Part shown: in pieces, positions 38,101 through 46,801 of the stretch
Layout of the letters: each line of letters starts with the position of its first letter
How positions within the stretch are numbered: position 1 is the first letter of the stretch
Assembly: GCA_026261815.1 (NCBI GenBank)
Contig: JAMPIT010000059.1
Coordinates: 18,648,001 to 18,712,000, forward strand
Direction of reading: 5' to 3'
DNA length: 64,000 nucleotides
Source of the DNA: Monarcha castaneiventris obscurior
Lineage: Eukaryota; Chordata; Aves; Passeriformes; Monarchidae
Position numbers and translations under genes: made by a program
Notes under the pieces: generated by a model
What the model was told of the DNA's origin: nothing
The model's input: only the letters and a program-made list of their open reading frames with translations
The model's database searches: none

Positions 38101-41100
38101 ATTTAACACATCTCTCTATGAGCCTGAATTAAAAACCTCATTAGAGGGTACTTGGAACACAGGCTTGTGCCTTTGTCACACAGACTGTGCCTAGGGTTAG
38201 AGAGCCGTGTGAGTATTTGTAGAGTGCAGCTGCAAAGTCTACCAAAATACTATTAAGGACTCTGATCTGCAAGAATTGGAAATAGGGATTTTGATAGTTT
38301 GGAAGAGAATCACTGTAACTAGAGACAGTATTTCTACAGTTGTAATAAAATTTATGAACCTGGAAAATTTTGATCCAACCACAGATTAGAATATCAAATA
38401 CCTCTGAGGTCCATTTGTATTTAGATCTAGAAATACTTATTGTGTCTCTTGCTCTTAAAAGTTTCTCTGTAGATGTCTTACATCTTTAAATCTGGTACAC
38501 ATTTTCACTGTCCATTTGCATGATTTTCAGTAACAGTTTTTTGCTATTATAATAAAAATATTATGTTAAATCTTACCTTACACCCTAAGTAAATCATTTA
38601 ATAGTTTCTCAGAAGGAATCTGATCACCTGTGATACTGAAAGGATGTCAACAGACAACATACAGTGGTAACAGAAGAAGAGTGGAAAGGAACTGATACGC
38701 AGTGTTGAACACAAATTCTTTGTCTTTTTCTGGTTTGATAGCTGAATTTGACCTTGTTTTGAAGAATTTGGCTGGAGATAGGTCAGCACTGGAAAAAAAA
38801 TAAAAAGTAAGATATTGCAAAAATCATTTGGGAGCTGAGAGATCATGCGGCTTATAGGTTCAAGGGAACTATTTCATTTTGGAAGTGATATGTTTGCCAA
38901 GGAAGCAAAAACCTAGAAAATAAAAATCTGTCAGAGGCAAATCTCAGTGTTAGTATTTAGAACCTGTATTTAGACCCTGAAGAAAAATCAGATTTGTGGT
39001 TGATGTAGGAATGAAAGGGAAAGCAGAAGAGAACTCAGTAATACAATAGATTGGGAGAAGATTTCTTTCTTAGGTAAACAAATTATCTGCATATCTAAAA
39101 TACAGTTACTGTAGCATTTTGTCATGGTGTTGGTACTCTTGGCAAGATTGGTGGTGTATTTTTGTTGGTTTGTTTTTGAGTAAAGGGTTTACTTTAAAAA
39201 GACTCTTCCAGATTGTTTGGGATTGACTTTATTAGTGCACACGTGCCAGCCTCTGCACTTGTGATGAAGAATGATAGAATGCTTTCAAGTGGAACTGAGT
39301 GTATCAGGCTTTGAGACACAGCTTCTACATAAAAGTAAGTTATTTGATTAGAGAGTCACTAAATCAAACCTGAAACCACAGGCTATGGAGACATAAGTCT
39401 TCAGCTACCTGGTTTCTATAAAATCAGACACAGACATTTTAAATGCTGTTTCAGTTTAGGAAATAAATCCATTTATGATAATTATTTCCAGATGACTTGC
39501 ATAGTACTTAATGCTGTATAAATAGCACTGTTGAAGATGCACTTGTTTAATGTGAGGAATTTGTAGATTCCAGAAATTTGTATTTCAGATAATCACAGCT
39601 TAAATGGATTCATTCAAATAATCTGCTCAGGCCATTTGTACTGACTTTTGGTAAATTTTTTCACTACTTGAATTCCAAAACTACTAGTTATTTCTTATTC
39701 AAGTGAAGAAAAAAAAAAAAAAAAGGCCTAAAATCCAGCAGATGTGTTGGCTTACTTCCAGTGGAATAAGGATGTTCCTAGAAGTATTCAAAAAAGCTGT
39801 ATTTTTGTGTAATATTCTTTGTCCTTTCTTCAGCATCCCTGTTCTGTCAGTGGTCCAGTTCAGAGAAGTTTGTTAGTTGATAGGTTCAATGAACATTATA
39901 TGAAGAAAACATACCTTTTAACATGAACCTACCTACAGATATGTCAACATTTATTGTCTTCCATGACTAAGTATTAATCCTAGCTAATCCATCAAAACTG
40001 AACACTCAATATTCTTTCCTGATTTACAGCTTTTTTTAAAATTACTGGTAAATCTTTAATCTTCATACTACAGGACTTTAAAGATAACAGTATAAATCAG
40101 AAGATAAATATTTATGGGGTAGGTTCATCATTCCAGGTGATTATCTTAGCCTGTGATGGATGCAAATATATTGATTTTAATAGAATATATCTCTGCAAGA
40201 ATACGTTACCTCATACAGTGGCTGGAAAAAAATCAAATCATCCTCATTTATTTTTTTCAAGTGAATATGTAACTCCTCCCATTTACTTTGCAAAAAGCAG
40301 TTGCCTTGAAACATCAGACTATTTTATTCAATCTTCTGTATTGTTCAATTTGTTTCAGTCAGACAAATAGAGCATATAGTCAAGATTTAATTTCCTTATT
40401 CACTGAACACAATACAATAGAAGTATTACACTCTATGAGTATAATGCTTCTGCTGTATAGCTGTGTAAGCTAATGTGAAATGAGAATAAACCTTTCACTC
40501 AGGTGTGCATTAGAACATGGAGGAACTTCTACAGAATGTAGCAAATAACACTAGTTAAATAAAAAAGGCTGACGTATATTACATGATTAGAACATTATTT
40601 CACTGCCAATATATGTAACTTTCTCAAAGGATTCAATGTGACAGTCTAATTTGGCTAGAGACAAAACAGGTACATTTGATTGGAGAAAATATTTTGGTGT
40701 GTGTCAACTGAACAGTTAATGACTTTTATTTCTTTCAAATGATATATTAATCTGTCACCTACTTCAAAAGACCTTAATTATTACTGGTTCTAACTCTTGA
40801 TTTTGCTTAATTTTTCTGAATTTTTTTATGTACACTTCATAATCTAAAGTGATGAAAGAGCAGATAGAAGAAATTACGGCCAGATTCTCAGACTTAGCAG
40901 TTTATCCAAAGTGTTGTTTTCATCAGTTTCAATGGAATTACTCATGGAATAAAGCACTAATGTAATCTGAGTAAAAATGTGAACCTCCTGTAATAAATCT
41001 GATGGTGATTTGCCAACAGCAATCTGTGCCACTGTTGTGCCTTACAGAATAATGAAACAAATTACCATCTGTTACTGAAGAAAAGGGGTATATACCATAC

Positions 41101-43201
41101 AAGCCTGCTACTAGAACAGGATATGTCCCTCCTAACCCTGCTTCTTGGTATCAGTAAGCAGTAGTGGGTAGAGTGTGCAGAACAGATAAAATATCAGGTA
41201 TTTGATGATTATGATATGAACATATTCAGAAACATGGTAAAATCTGAAAAGCTACCAAACAGAGGCTTATTGTTCTTAATAACATGACTTGCTCCAAGTG
41301 AAATTGCAAAATAATTTCCATACTTTCTGAAAAACTCATCCTTAAAATGATGAGTCAGTCATGAATTAGCAGATGGGCGTACCAGGATCTCCTGTGATCA
41401 GGCCTCTGGTACTCTGACTGTGCTTTATCAGAGCCTTTGTGGAATCTCATTCCACAGGCATTCCTTTTCTTCTGCCACTTCTCTAAAGCCCGTCCTTGGT
41501 AAACCAGATAGGCTTTAACCCATAGGCCTATTGTGGCATTCAAGGTTAGGAAAATAATCATTGTAGTATCAATTAATGAAACAAGAATGAAGCCAGTTCT
41601 AATATAGTCAGCTCAGAAAACAAGGTATGTTGATCGAACACAATTACTTACAGGTACCTCAGAGAAGAAAATTGGGTCTGTGCCCTTTTTTTAATTGTGA
41701 AATATAAACAAGGCCAGAAAGTTTGTTATTTATCTTTAACTAAATGTTATTTACATTCACACTGAACATAAAAAACCCCCAAATTAATCTTTCTTGGAAC
41801 ATTTTTCAGGAAAACTGATTAATACCTTTGAGTAGCAGGCAGCATTTTTTAATGTCAAACATCATGTAAAGAAGAGTAAAAAATGTTCTCATGTCGCTGA
41901 CATGAGTCATGCATAGGCATGAGTATTGGACAGTTATTACCTGATATTTCTGCAAACAAACTGAAGTGATCTGTAACTGTTCCTACATTGGTTGTAGAAT
42001 ATTTTTAAGCAGAACCTTGCAATCTGTATCATAGCAATGAGACTGACAGTAAATAAACTTTACAAAAACTATACATAAAAGGTCTGAAGTTCTCCAAAAA
42101 TTGAAATGAGACTTCAAACTTCTTTTTTGGTCATACTCCTGAATACATAATTCAGCTAGCAAGGACAAGTTAAAATACCCAGGGGTATGGGTGGGTTGCC
42201 TTCTAGTGTTCGCAGCCAGCCTGGAAACTGGTCCATGTCTGCTCTAATAATTTACATGCCTGATTCTCAGCTAACCTGAAAGCATTTCCAATTGATTTTA
42301 GTGTGTTGAAATCTGTGTCCCCATTATTCTCTGTGCTATCAACATCTACAGCATTTCTGGAGTAGGAGCAATAATGGTACCATTGCCATATTTTATGAGG
42401 CAATAATAATGACCCTAGTAAACTTAAAATGAAGAAATGTAATAAAAGGAAGGATATATGCCCAGGAGTGTAATAGTGGCCATTTTTTTTTCTTATCCTG
42501 ACTGAAGGATTATCTTTCTGTGAGCAGACAGATTAAGAAACAGTTCCTGTGAAAGAGGAAGGTAAAGAAAAGGGCAGTGTGTGATAATAACTACTCTCTA
42601 GCTCTAAAGGGAACATTCTCAGCTGGATGGAAAAGGTGAAGATTACCATGTCATAAATTCTTAAAGACTCTCATTTTCTCCAGTGTTGTCACAAAACTCT
42701 CTCTGTTTGTTGAATAAGGAAATTACAACTTTAACTCGCTGGAAGCTGTCACCGCCAGCAAGGATGCCAGTTACATTTTTGGAACACTCTCTTACTACGC
42801 CATCTGGATGCCTTTAGTACAAAGTCCAAACACGAAATCACATGGGACCACATTTGTAACAGACATACTTATTTGAGAATAGGAAACATTTTGCAATATT
42901 TATGTAGTGGGGTTTTTGTTTCCTCCATACAGAAATACTTGACTAAATCCTTAATAACATGAAAATAAACTGGATTTCTCATCTTTTCGTAACTCAGTTC
43001 TTCATCTGATCTTTCTTAGACATTTTTAATAGTACATGGGTTATAGATGACAGACTGTCACATCGTGGTTTTAACATTGTGAGGTGTGCAGAGAATAGCC
43101 AGGGATTATTTCCTTGTTTTTTCCAGTGTGACAGCTGTACTCTGCACACTGCAGTCTTACTTATAATTCATATTTACATAAATGTTAAGTATTTTACTGC
43201 A
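35186..43201. other. AT-rich gene-poor stretch
   Basis: No supportable gene. Noted: a C/A-rich tract at about 35708-35755; a local cluster of repeated AATTTGACCAT units at about 36070-36160; an A run near 39708-39724. A minus-strand open frame at 41355-41561 has a more protein-like composition than its neighbours but matches no family I know. Confidence 0.5.
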
Positions 43202-43207
43202 ATTGTT
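43202..43207. repeat. Target-site duplication, left copy (ATTGTT)
   Basis: ATTGTT precedes the left LTR and is repeated exactly after the right LTR (46796-46801). A 6-bp duplication is typical of class II (alpha/beta) retroviral integration. Confidence 0.9.
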
Positions 43208-43522
43208 TAATACTTACTAAAATAAGTATTTATTCAGTGGCAAAGAGGCAGGAAGGGTATCTGCATGCCATTCCAGCAAGAGCATTTTATTGCATGCTCA
43301 CTGCCAAAGGGTGCAGAGGCAAATACAAGGGAACATGGCTGCGCAGTCCAGGGGAAAGGTAGGATCAGGGAGCGGGAACCAATGGGAAAGCTTTGGAGGA
43401 GTGACCAGGCTGACAGACACCCGCGGAATCCAAACCGGGACCGGCCATCCCAAGGAGCAGTCCACCTCGGGGGGGGAACCCTCTGGCCACCCCATCACAA
43501 TATAAGTCCCCGGGCCACCACA
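43208..43522 (-). repeat. 3' LTR of the ERVK-like provirus
   Basis: 315 bp. In minus sense it starts TGTGGTGGCCCGGGG and should end AGTATTACA; the terminal dinucleotide next to the target duplication has been lost. It contains a TATA-like TTATATT close to the U3 start, a CCAAT-type element (ATTGG in minus sense) and two AATAAA signals (minus sense at 43291-43286 and 43234-43229). It differs from the partner LTR at 43312 or so (G/C), in 'CCCCATCAC' versus 'CCCCAGCAC', and in 'CCCCGGG' versus 'CCCTGGG'. Confidence 0.92.
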
Positions 43523-43860
43523 ACTGCTCCTTTTTTGTATTAGACTAAGAGGCCTCCCCCAGGGATCCCAAAACCCAGCATCCCAAAAACTTAACATGTA
43601 CAGAACTACAACAATTATCAGAATCACCCAAAGCTCAATGTCTCAACAACCCAAGTACATAATCAGAAACACCCCCAACCCAGTGTCCCAACAAGTCCTC
43701 AAATCTTTCAGATGATTTTCTTTCTGCATGCTGGATGCTCTCATAGGCAGAGGTGAGGTTGAAGCTGCACAGTTCTTTCTGGGCTGTGGCAGAGTTCAAG
43801 CACACCTGCAGGTGGTACCGGGAGCATTCAGAGTACAGCAGGGTGATAGATGTTGGGTAC
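43523..43860 (-). pseudogene. Env transmembrane-subunit tail, frameshifted
   Basis: Minus strand. One frame reads a membrane-proximal helical segment (ERFEDLLGHWVGGVSDYVLG) and then stops. A second frame takes over immediately with a strongly hydrophobic anchor (WVILIIVVVLYMLSFW) and a short tail leading into the polypurine tract. The order of proximal helix, anchor and short tail directly before the 3' LTR is that of a retroviral transmembrane subunit. The frame change between the two parts, and the absence of any surface subunit, fusion peptide or CX6CC motif upstream, make it non-functional. The upstream limit is uncertain. Confidence 0.6.
43527..43536 (-). other. Polypurine tract
   Basis: AAAAAAGGAG on the minus strand, four bases upstream of the U3 start of the 3' LTR: the expected primer site for plus-strand DNA synthesis. 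Confidence 0.75.
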
Positions 43861-43978
43861 TGGGCATCATGATGATGAGTGCAGGCACAGGCTCTGGTAG
43901 TTGCTTCTGTTGGGATTCAAACAGAGTTAAAATTTTGCAATTTTCAAATGGAGGGGGGCCTTTCCCTTCTCCCCTCTC

Positions 43979-45232
43979 CTAAAGGTTTGGGGAAAGGGGA
44001 ATGGCATAAGGGCTACAGGGATATGGGAACCCGTGGCTAGGGAAAAGCCTAGCAGAGGGGTAGTAGTAGGGAATATTAACTGTTGGGGAATTAACAGATT
44101 TCGGTAGGATATGGGGAGACACCACAGGTGTCCAACTTATCCGTTCGCAGTCTCGTTTGCAGTTCTGGCTCTCGGGACTGCGTGTGTCTGTTTCTGTTGC
44201 GGTCATCGATGCTGGCTTGCGTCGTCTTCGCTTCCAGGCGACAGATGTTTCATCTTTTGACTGCACTTTGTTCTTCTTGATTGGTGTTATGTCTGCAGCA
44301 ACGATGTTTGCTGGGCTGGTGCAGTTCTTCTCTGGCAGCTTCCAGGTGTCATCTGTGGCTTTCGGCTTTTTCACGTCAGTCTTTTGGTCCTTAAACTCAG
44401 TAACAGAATCTGAAAAGTCACTGTTTTGCTCCTTTGGCTGCTGTTTTGCATCCTCTGGCTGTGCCTGCCAGCTGCTCAGGTTTACTGCTTCCCCTACAAT
44501 GCTTTCACAGCTTTCTGGGAACAGTCCGAGTCCTACAGCCTGGCTCCTGCAACCCCCCCTCTTTTTCTGCTGTTCTTGCAGCACAGGAGCAGGGGATGCA
44601 GGCAGGGCCGGGGCTGAGGTGAAAGGCAGCACTTGGGTGGGGTTCTCGCAGCTGGAGCAGGGCGGCGGCAGCAGCTCGGTAGCCTCAGGGCATTTACGAA
44701 GCCACGGCGGAGCCGGCAGAGGCCGGGCGTGGCCCCGCAGTGCCGCAGCCGCGGGGAAGCGGCCGGGGCTGGCCGGCACATTTGGGACAGAGCGTCTCTC
44801 TAGGAGCTGGCTCCAGCTCGCTGCCACACCGGGGGGAGCCAAGTCCACGATGTTAAAAACAAGAGAGTACTGTCCTTTTAACTTTCGCACCACGTGGCTG
44901 GCCGGGGCGAGGCGCACCGAGCGCGGGGTCCGGTCTCGGGCCGGCTGCATGGCTGGCCTGGGCGAGCCCTCGCCTCGGCGAAGAGCTAGGCACGAACTGG
45001 CGGGGGGTCGCCGGCGGGCACAGCCGCATCGGCGACGGGGGAGGAACGCTTTGCCGGGGCTCTCGGGAATGGCGGGGCGGGCGGCCCGTCGGGGCTGCTG
45101 TGGGGGAGGAGAAGTCTGCAGCCGGTCAGCAGCCCGAAGGGGTCGGTTGGCAGCTTTTTGTCTGGGCTGGCCACGCTGCGTGCTGCTCGGGAGACTGAGA
45201 GCGGAGAGGCCAGGCTTCCTCACTTGCCACAC
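43979..45232 (-). CDS. Unassigned 417-codon open stretch inside the provirus
   Basis: I do not recognise this. The frame opens directly after the TGA that ends the gag-like frame and continues in that same frame; its nominal first codon is GTG, so there is no independent start there. The first ATG is near residue 92 (MQPARD...). Residues 1-200 are Arg/Pro/Ala-rich and CpG-rich. Residues 200-320 are acidic/lysine-rich and look disordered (SDFSDSVTEFKDQ). A basic cluster KRRRRKP (about 330) could be a nuclear-localisation or arginine-rich RNA-binding motif. The C-terminus is Pro/Tyr-rich (NIPYYYPSARLFPSHGFPYP). There is no capsid homology region, CCHC knuckle, protease or RT motif. Past the TAG stop the frame stays open for about 60 more codons. 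Possibilities: captured host sequence, diverged gag or Rec-like accessory region, or chance-open GC-rich DNA. The antisense open frame at 44157-45383 is its shadow. Confidence 0.4.
   Translation of the reverse strand: MWQVRKPGLSALSLPSSTQRGQPRQKAANRPLRAADRLQTSPPPQQPRRAARPAIPESPGKAFLPRRRCGCARRRPPASSCLALRRGEGSPRPAMQPARDRTPRSVRLAPASHVVRKLKGQYSLVFNIVDLAPPGVAASWSQLLERRSVPNVPASPGRFPAAAALRGHARPLPAPPWLRKCPEATELLPPPCSSCENPTQVLPFTSAPALPASPAPVLQEQQKKRGGCRSQAVGLGLFPESCESIVGEAVNLSSWQAQPEDAKQQPKEQNSDFSDSVTEFKDQKTDVKKPKATDDTWKLPEKNCTSPANIVAADITPIKKNKVQSKDETSVAWKRRRRKPASMTATETDTRSPESQNCKRDCERISWTPVVSPHILPKSVNSPTVNIPYYYPSARLFPSHGFPYPCSPYAIPLSPNL
44600..45230. other. CpG-rich island within the provirus
   Basis: A sharp rise in G+C with many CpG dinucleotides (for example CGGCGACGGG, GGCGGGCGGCCCGTCG), in strong contrast to the AT-rich flanks outside the LTRs. 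It could behave as a CpG island or promoter-like segment, or be a captured GC-rich host exon/UTR. Confidence 0.7.
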
Positions 45233-46189
45233 TCACTGCCGCTTTTTCAGTCTGTGTTCTAAAGATACTAGATACCCCCTGTTTCTAGTATCGTCAGGCT
45301 GTTTCAAGCCTCTTAGGGAGTATTTAAATTCCGCTTTTTTCTGCGGCTGCAAGTCCTCGGAGCTTATGTTAAAGCTCCTGTGAGGCTGCTGGGGAAAGTC
45401 TGGGATACAGGAGGGAGAAGCAGTGTCCGCGGCTGGCAGGGGACCCCCGACGGAGGAAGAGGGACCCGATGCGACGTGAATCGACGCGAGGGAGGGGCCC
45501 GGGACGGAGCGGGGGCCGCGCACAGTAACGGGAGCGGGAGCAGGAACAGGAGGGAGGGGGCGCGCGGGCGGCAAGCCCGCCACTGTGGCCGTGGGTGCCA
45601 CGTGGGGTCCGCCATCTTGGATGAGGGAAGCAGAGCCGGCAAAATTGAAATTAAAAATTACACCTTGGATTGTGGTTTGGGCCATGCTGCCATCGCGATC
45701 TTGGAACAAATCTGGAGCGGCAAAAACCGGGGAAGTGGATACAGGAAAGGGGGTTGGGAAAGAGCTGGAGGTAGTTTGGCCTTCACTACCCCCGGCAGGG
45801 GACAAAGGAGACCAGGAGGCGGCAGGGAGACGGTAGCAACCCTGGGCACTTCGGCAGACTCCATCTCCTGGTTTCCTTTGAATTAGGACAGAGGGAATAG
45901 GAACACAGAGGGAGGAAAGCGGCAGAGGGATTTTTACACTGGGATTAACATTTTTAAACCGTTTTACAAAATTATCAATGGCTTTTACTAACTTAGAAAG
46001 CAGATACCCTCTTCCAGACATAAACAACCATCTTACAAAGCGTTTTAAATATTCGATTAGCCATTGCTTGAATAACCATTGAATAAAATGTTTTAAACCC
46101 TCCCTGGTATAACGAAAATTCTCACAAACAAGGGCTCTCAAAACTGGGAAAAAAGCTTCCCACAGGAGATGAGAAAATTCTGTTCCCAT
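45233..46189 (-). CDS. Gag-like protein: matrix-type N-terminus with Pro/Ala-rich tail
   Basis: Start chosen at the Met of MGTEFS (residue 19 of the longer open frame that begins at 46243), because Gly2 and Ser6 fit the N-myristoylation signal of retroviral matrix proteins. The first 95 residues are helical and rich in aromatic and basic residues (LLWEAFFPVLRALV, HFIQWLFKQWLIEYLKRFVRWLF, LVKAIDNFVKRF), suited to membrane binding. The remaining 220 are Pro/Ser/Ala-rich (PPARPLPPVPAPAP), as in the matrix-capsid linker of class II gags. No capsid or nucleocapsid follows before the TGA. It lies 270 bp after the primer-binding site, the normal gag position. The homology is structural and positional; I cannot name the lineage. 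It may be intact as a short Gag fragment but could not build a particle. Confidence 0.6.
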   Translation of the reverse strand: MGTEFSHLLWEAFFPVLRALVCENFRYTREGLKHFIQWLFKQWLIEYLKRFVRWLFMSGRGYLLSKLVKAIDNFVKRFKNVNPSVKIPLPLSSLCVPIPSVLIQRKPGDGVCRSAQGCYRLPAASWSPLSPAGGSEGQTTSSSFPTPFPVSTSPVFAAPDLFQDRDGSMAQTTIQGVIFNFNFAGSASLIQDGGPHVAPTATVAGLPPARPLPPVPAPAPVTVRGPRSVPGPSLASIHVASGPSSSVGGPLPAADTASPSCIPDFPQQPHRSFNISSEDLQPQKKAEFKYSLRGLKQPDDTRNRGYLVSLEHRLKKRQ

Positions 46190-46460
46190 CTCCCTTCTCT
46201 TCCCAACCTCGAGGTAAAAGAAATTTAAAAGAAAAGGATACAAAGGTGACCCATATTACCTTTCGGGTCAAATAAAAGTCTCGAGGGTGGTCCACTGACT
46301 CAGACCAGTCTTCTCTTTCCGTAGAAGGTTGTTGGTCTTCCCCGCCGAGCCGCTGATAAAACTCAGAGGTTTCTTTGGGGGAATGGCTGCCCCGAAAGGC
46401 GACTTTAATTCCAGCGAGGAAACTCTGCTGGAGACGCTCTCCAGGGACGGCTCGAGGCCA
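46190..46460 (-). other. Provirus leader with splice-donor-like site
   Basis: Between the primer-binding site and the gag-like start. On the minus strand AAAG/GTAATA (exon end 46260, GT at 46259-46258) matches a splice-donor consensus upstream of gag, as in retroviruses that splice env from the leader. A packaging signal would be expected here but cannot be read off. A 114-codon open frame (46122-46466) spans it and has no recognised motif. Confidence 0.5.
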
Positions 46461-46478
46461 TCTCACGTTGGGGCGCCA
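46461..46478 (-). other. Primer-binding site, tRNA-Lys type
   Basis: Minus strand TGGCGCCCCAACGTGAGA begins at the first base after the 5' LTR. It matches the TGGCGCCCAACGTGGG core complementary to the 3' end of tRNA-Lys(1,2) with one extra C and small changes. This supports the class II / ERVK designation. Confidence 0.85.
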
Positions 46479-46795
46479 TGTAATACTTACTAAAATAAGT
46501 ATTTATTCAGTGGCAAAGAGGCAGGAAGGGTATCTGCATGCCATTCCAGCAAGAGCATTTTATTGCATGCTCACTGCCAAAGGCTGCAGAGGCAAATACA
46601 AGGGAACATGGCTGCGCAGTCCAGGGGAAAGGTAGGATCAGGGAGCGGGAACCAATGGGAAAGCTTTGGAGGAGTGACCAGGCTGACAGACACCCGCGGA
46701 ATCCAAACCGGGACCGGCCATCCCAAGGAGCAGTCCACCTCGGGGGGGGAACCCTCTGGCCACCCCAGCACAATATAAGTCCCTGGGCCACCACA
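46479..46795 (-). repeat. 5' LTR of the ERVK-like provirus
   Basis: 317 bp, TG...CA termini complete (plus strand TGTAATACTT ... CCACCACA). Same promoter and double AATAAA arrangement as its partner at 43208-43522, with three substitutions between them by eye. It would drive transcription leftward across the gag-like frame. Confidence 0.93.
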
Positions 46796-46801
46796 ATTGT
46801 T
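46796..46801. repeat. Target-site duplication, right copy (ATTGTT)
   Basis: Exact repeat of 43202-43207. Confidence 0.9.

Larger units (their letters stand above)
43208..46795 (-). mobile_element. Young non-autonomous ERVK-like provirus, minus orientation, complete between LTRs
   Basis: Two LTRs flank 2,956 bp of internal sequence. Reading on the minus strand: 5' LTR (46479-46795), primer-binding site (46461-46478), leader with a donor-like AAAG/GTAATA (46260/46259), gag-like frame (46189-45233), an unassigned open stretch (45232-43979), an env transmembrane tail (about 43860-43523), a polypurine tract (43527-43536) and the 3' LTR (43208-43522). No protease, RT (no YXDD), RNase H or integrase motif is present, so mobilisation must have used proteins from another element. 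Target duplications match exactly. I count three substitutions between the LTRs plus a 2-base loss at the left end, indicating a geologically recent insertion. Class II assignment rests on the Lys-type primer site, 6-bp duplication and gag/env character. Confidence 0.9.

Noticed and set aside
42724..42880. Short plus-strand open patch resembling an exon
   Set aside because: No splice signals in the right places and no recognisable protein.
44157..45383. 408-codon open frame on the plus strand
   Set aside because: It is antisense to the minus-strand frames of the provirus. Strand orientation is fixed by the LTRs, primer site and polypurine tract, and the high G+C keeps the opposite strand open.
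46122..46466. 114-codon frame starting just after the primer-binding site
   Set aside because: It overlaps the leader and gag start in another frame, has no motif, and its position fits untranslated leader.
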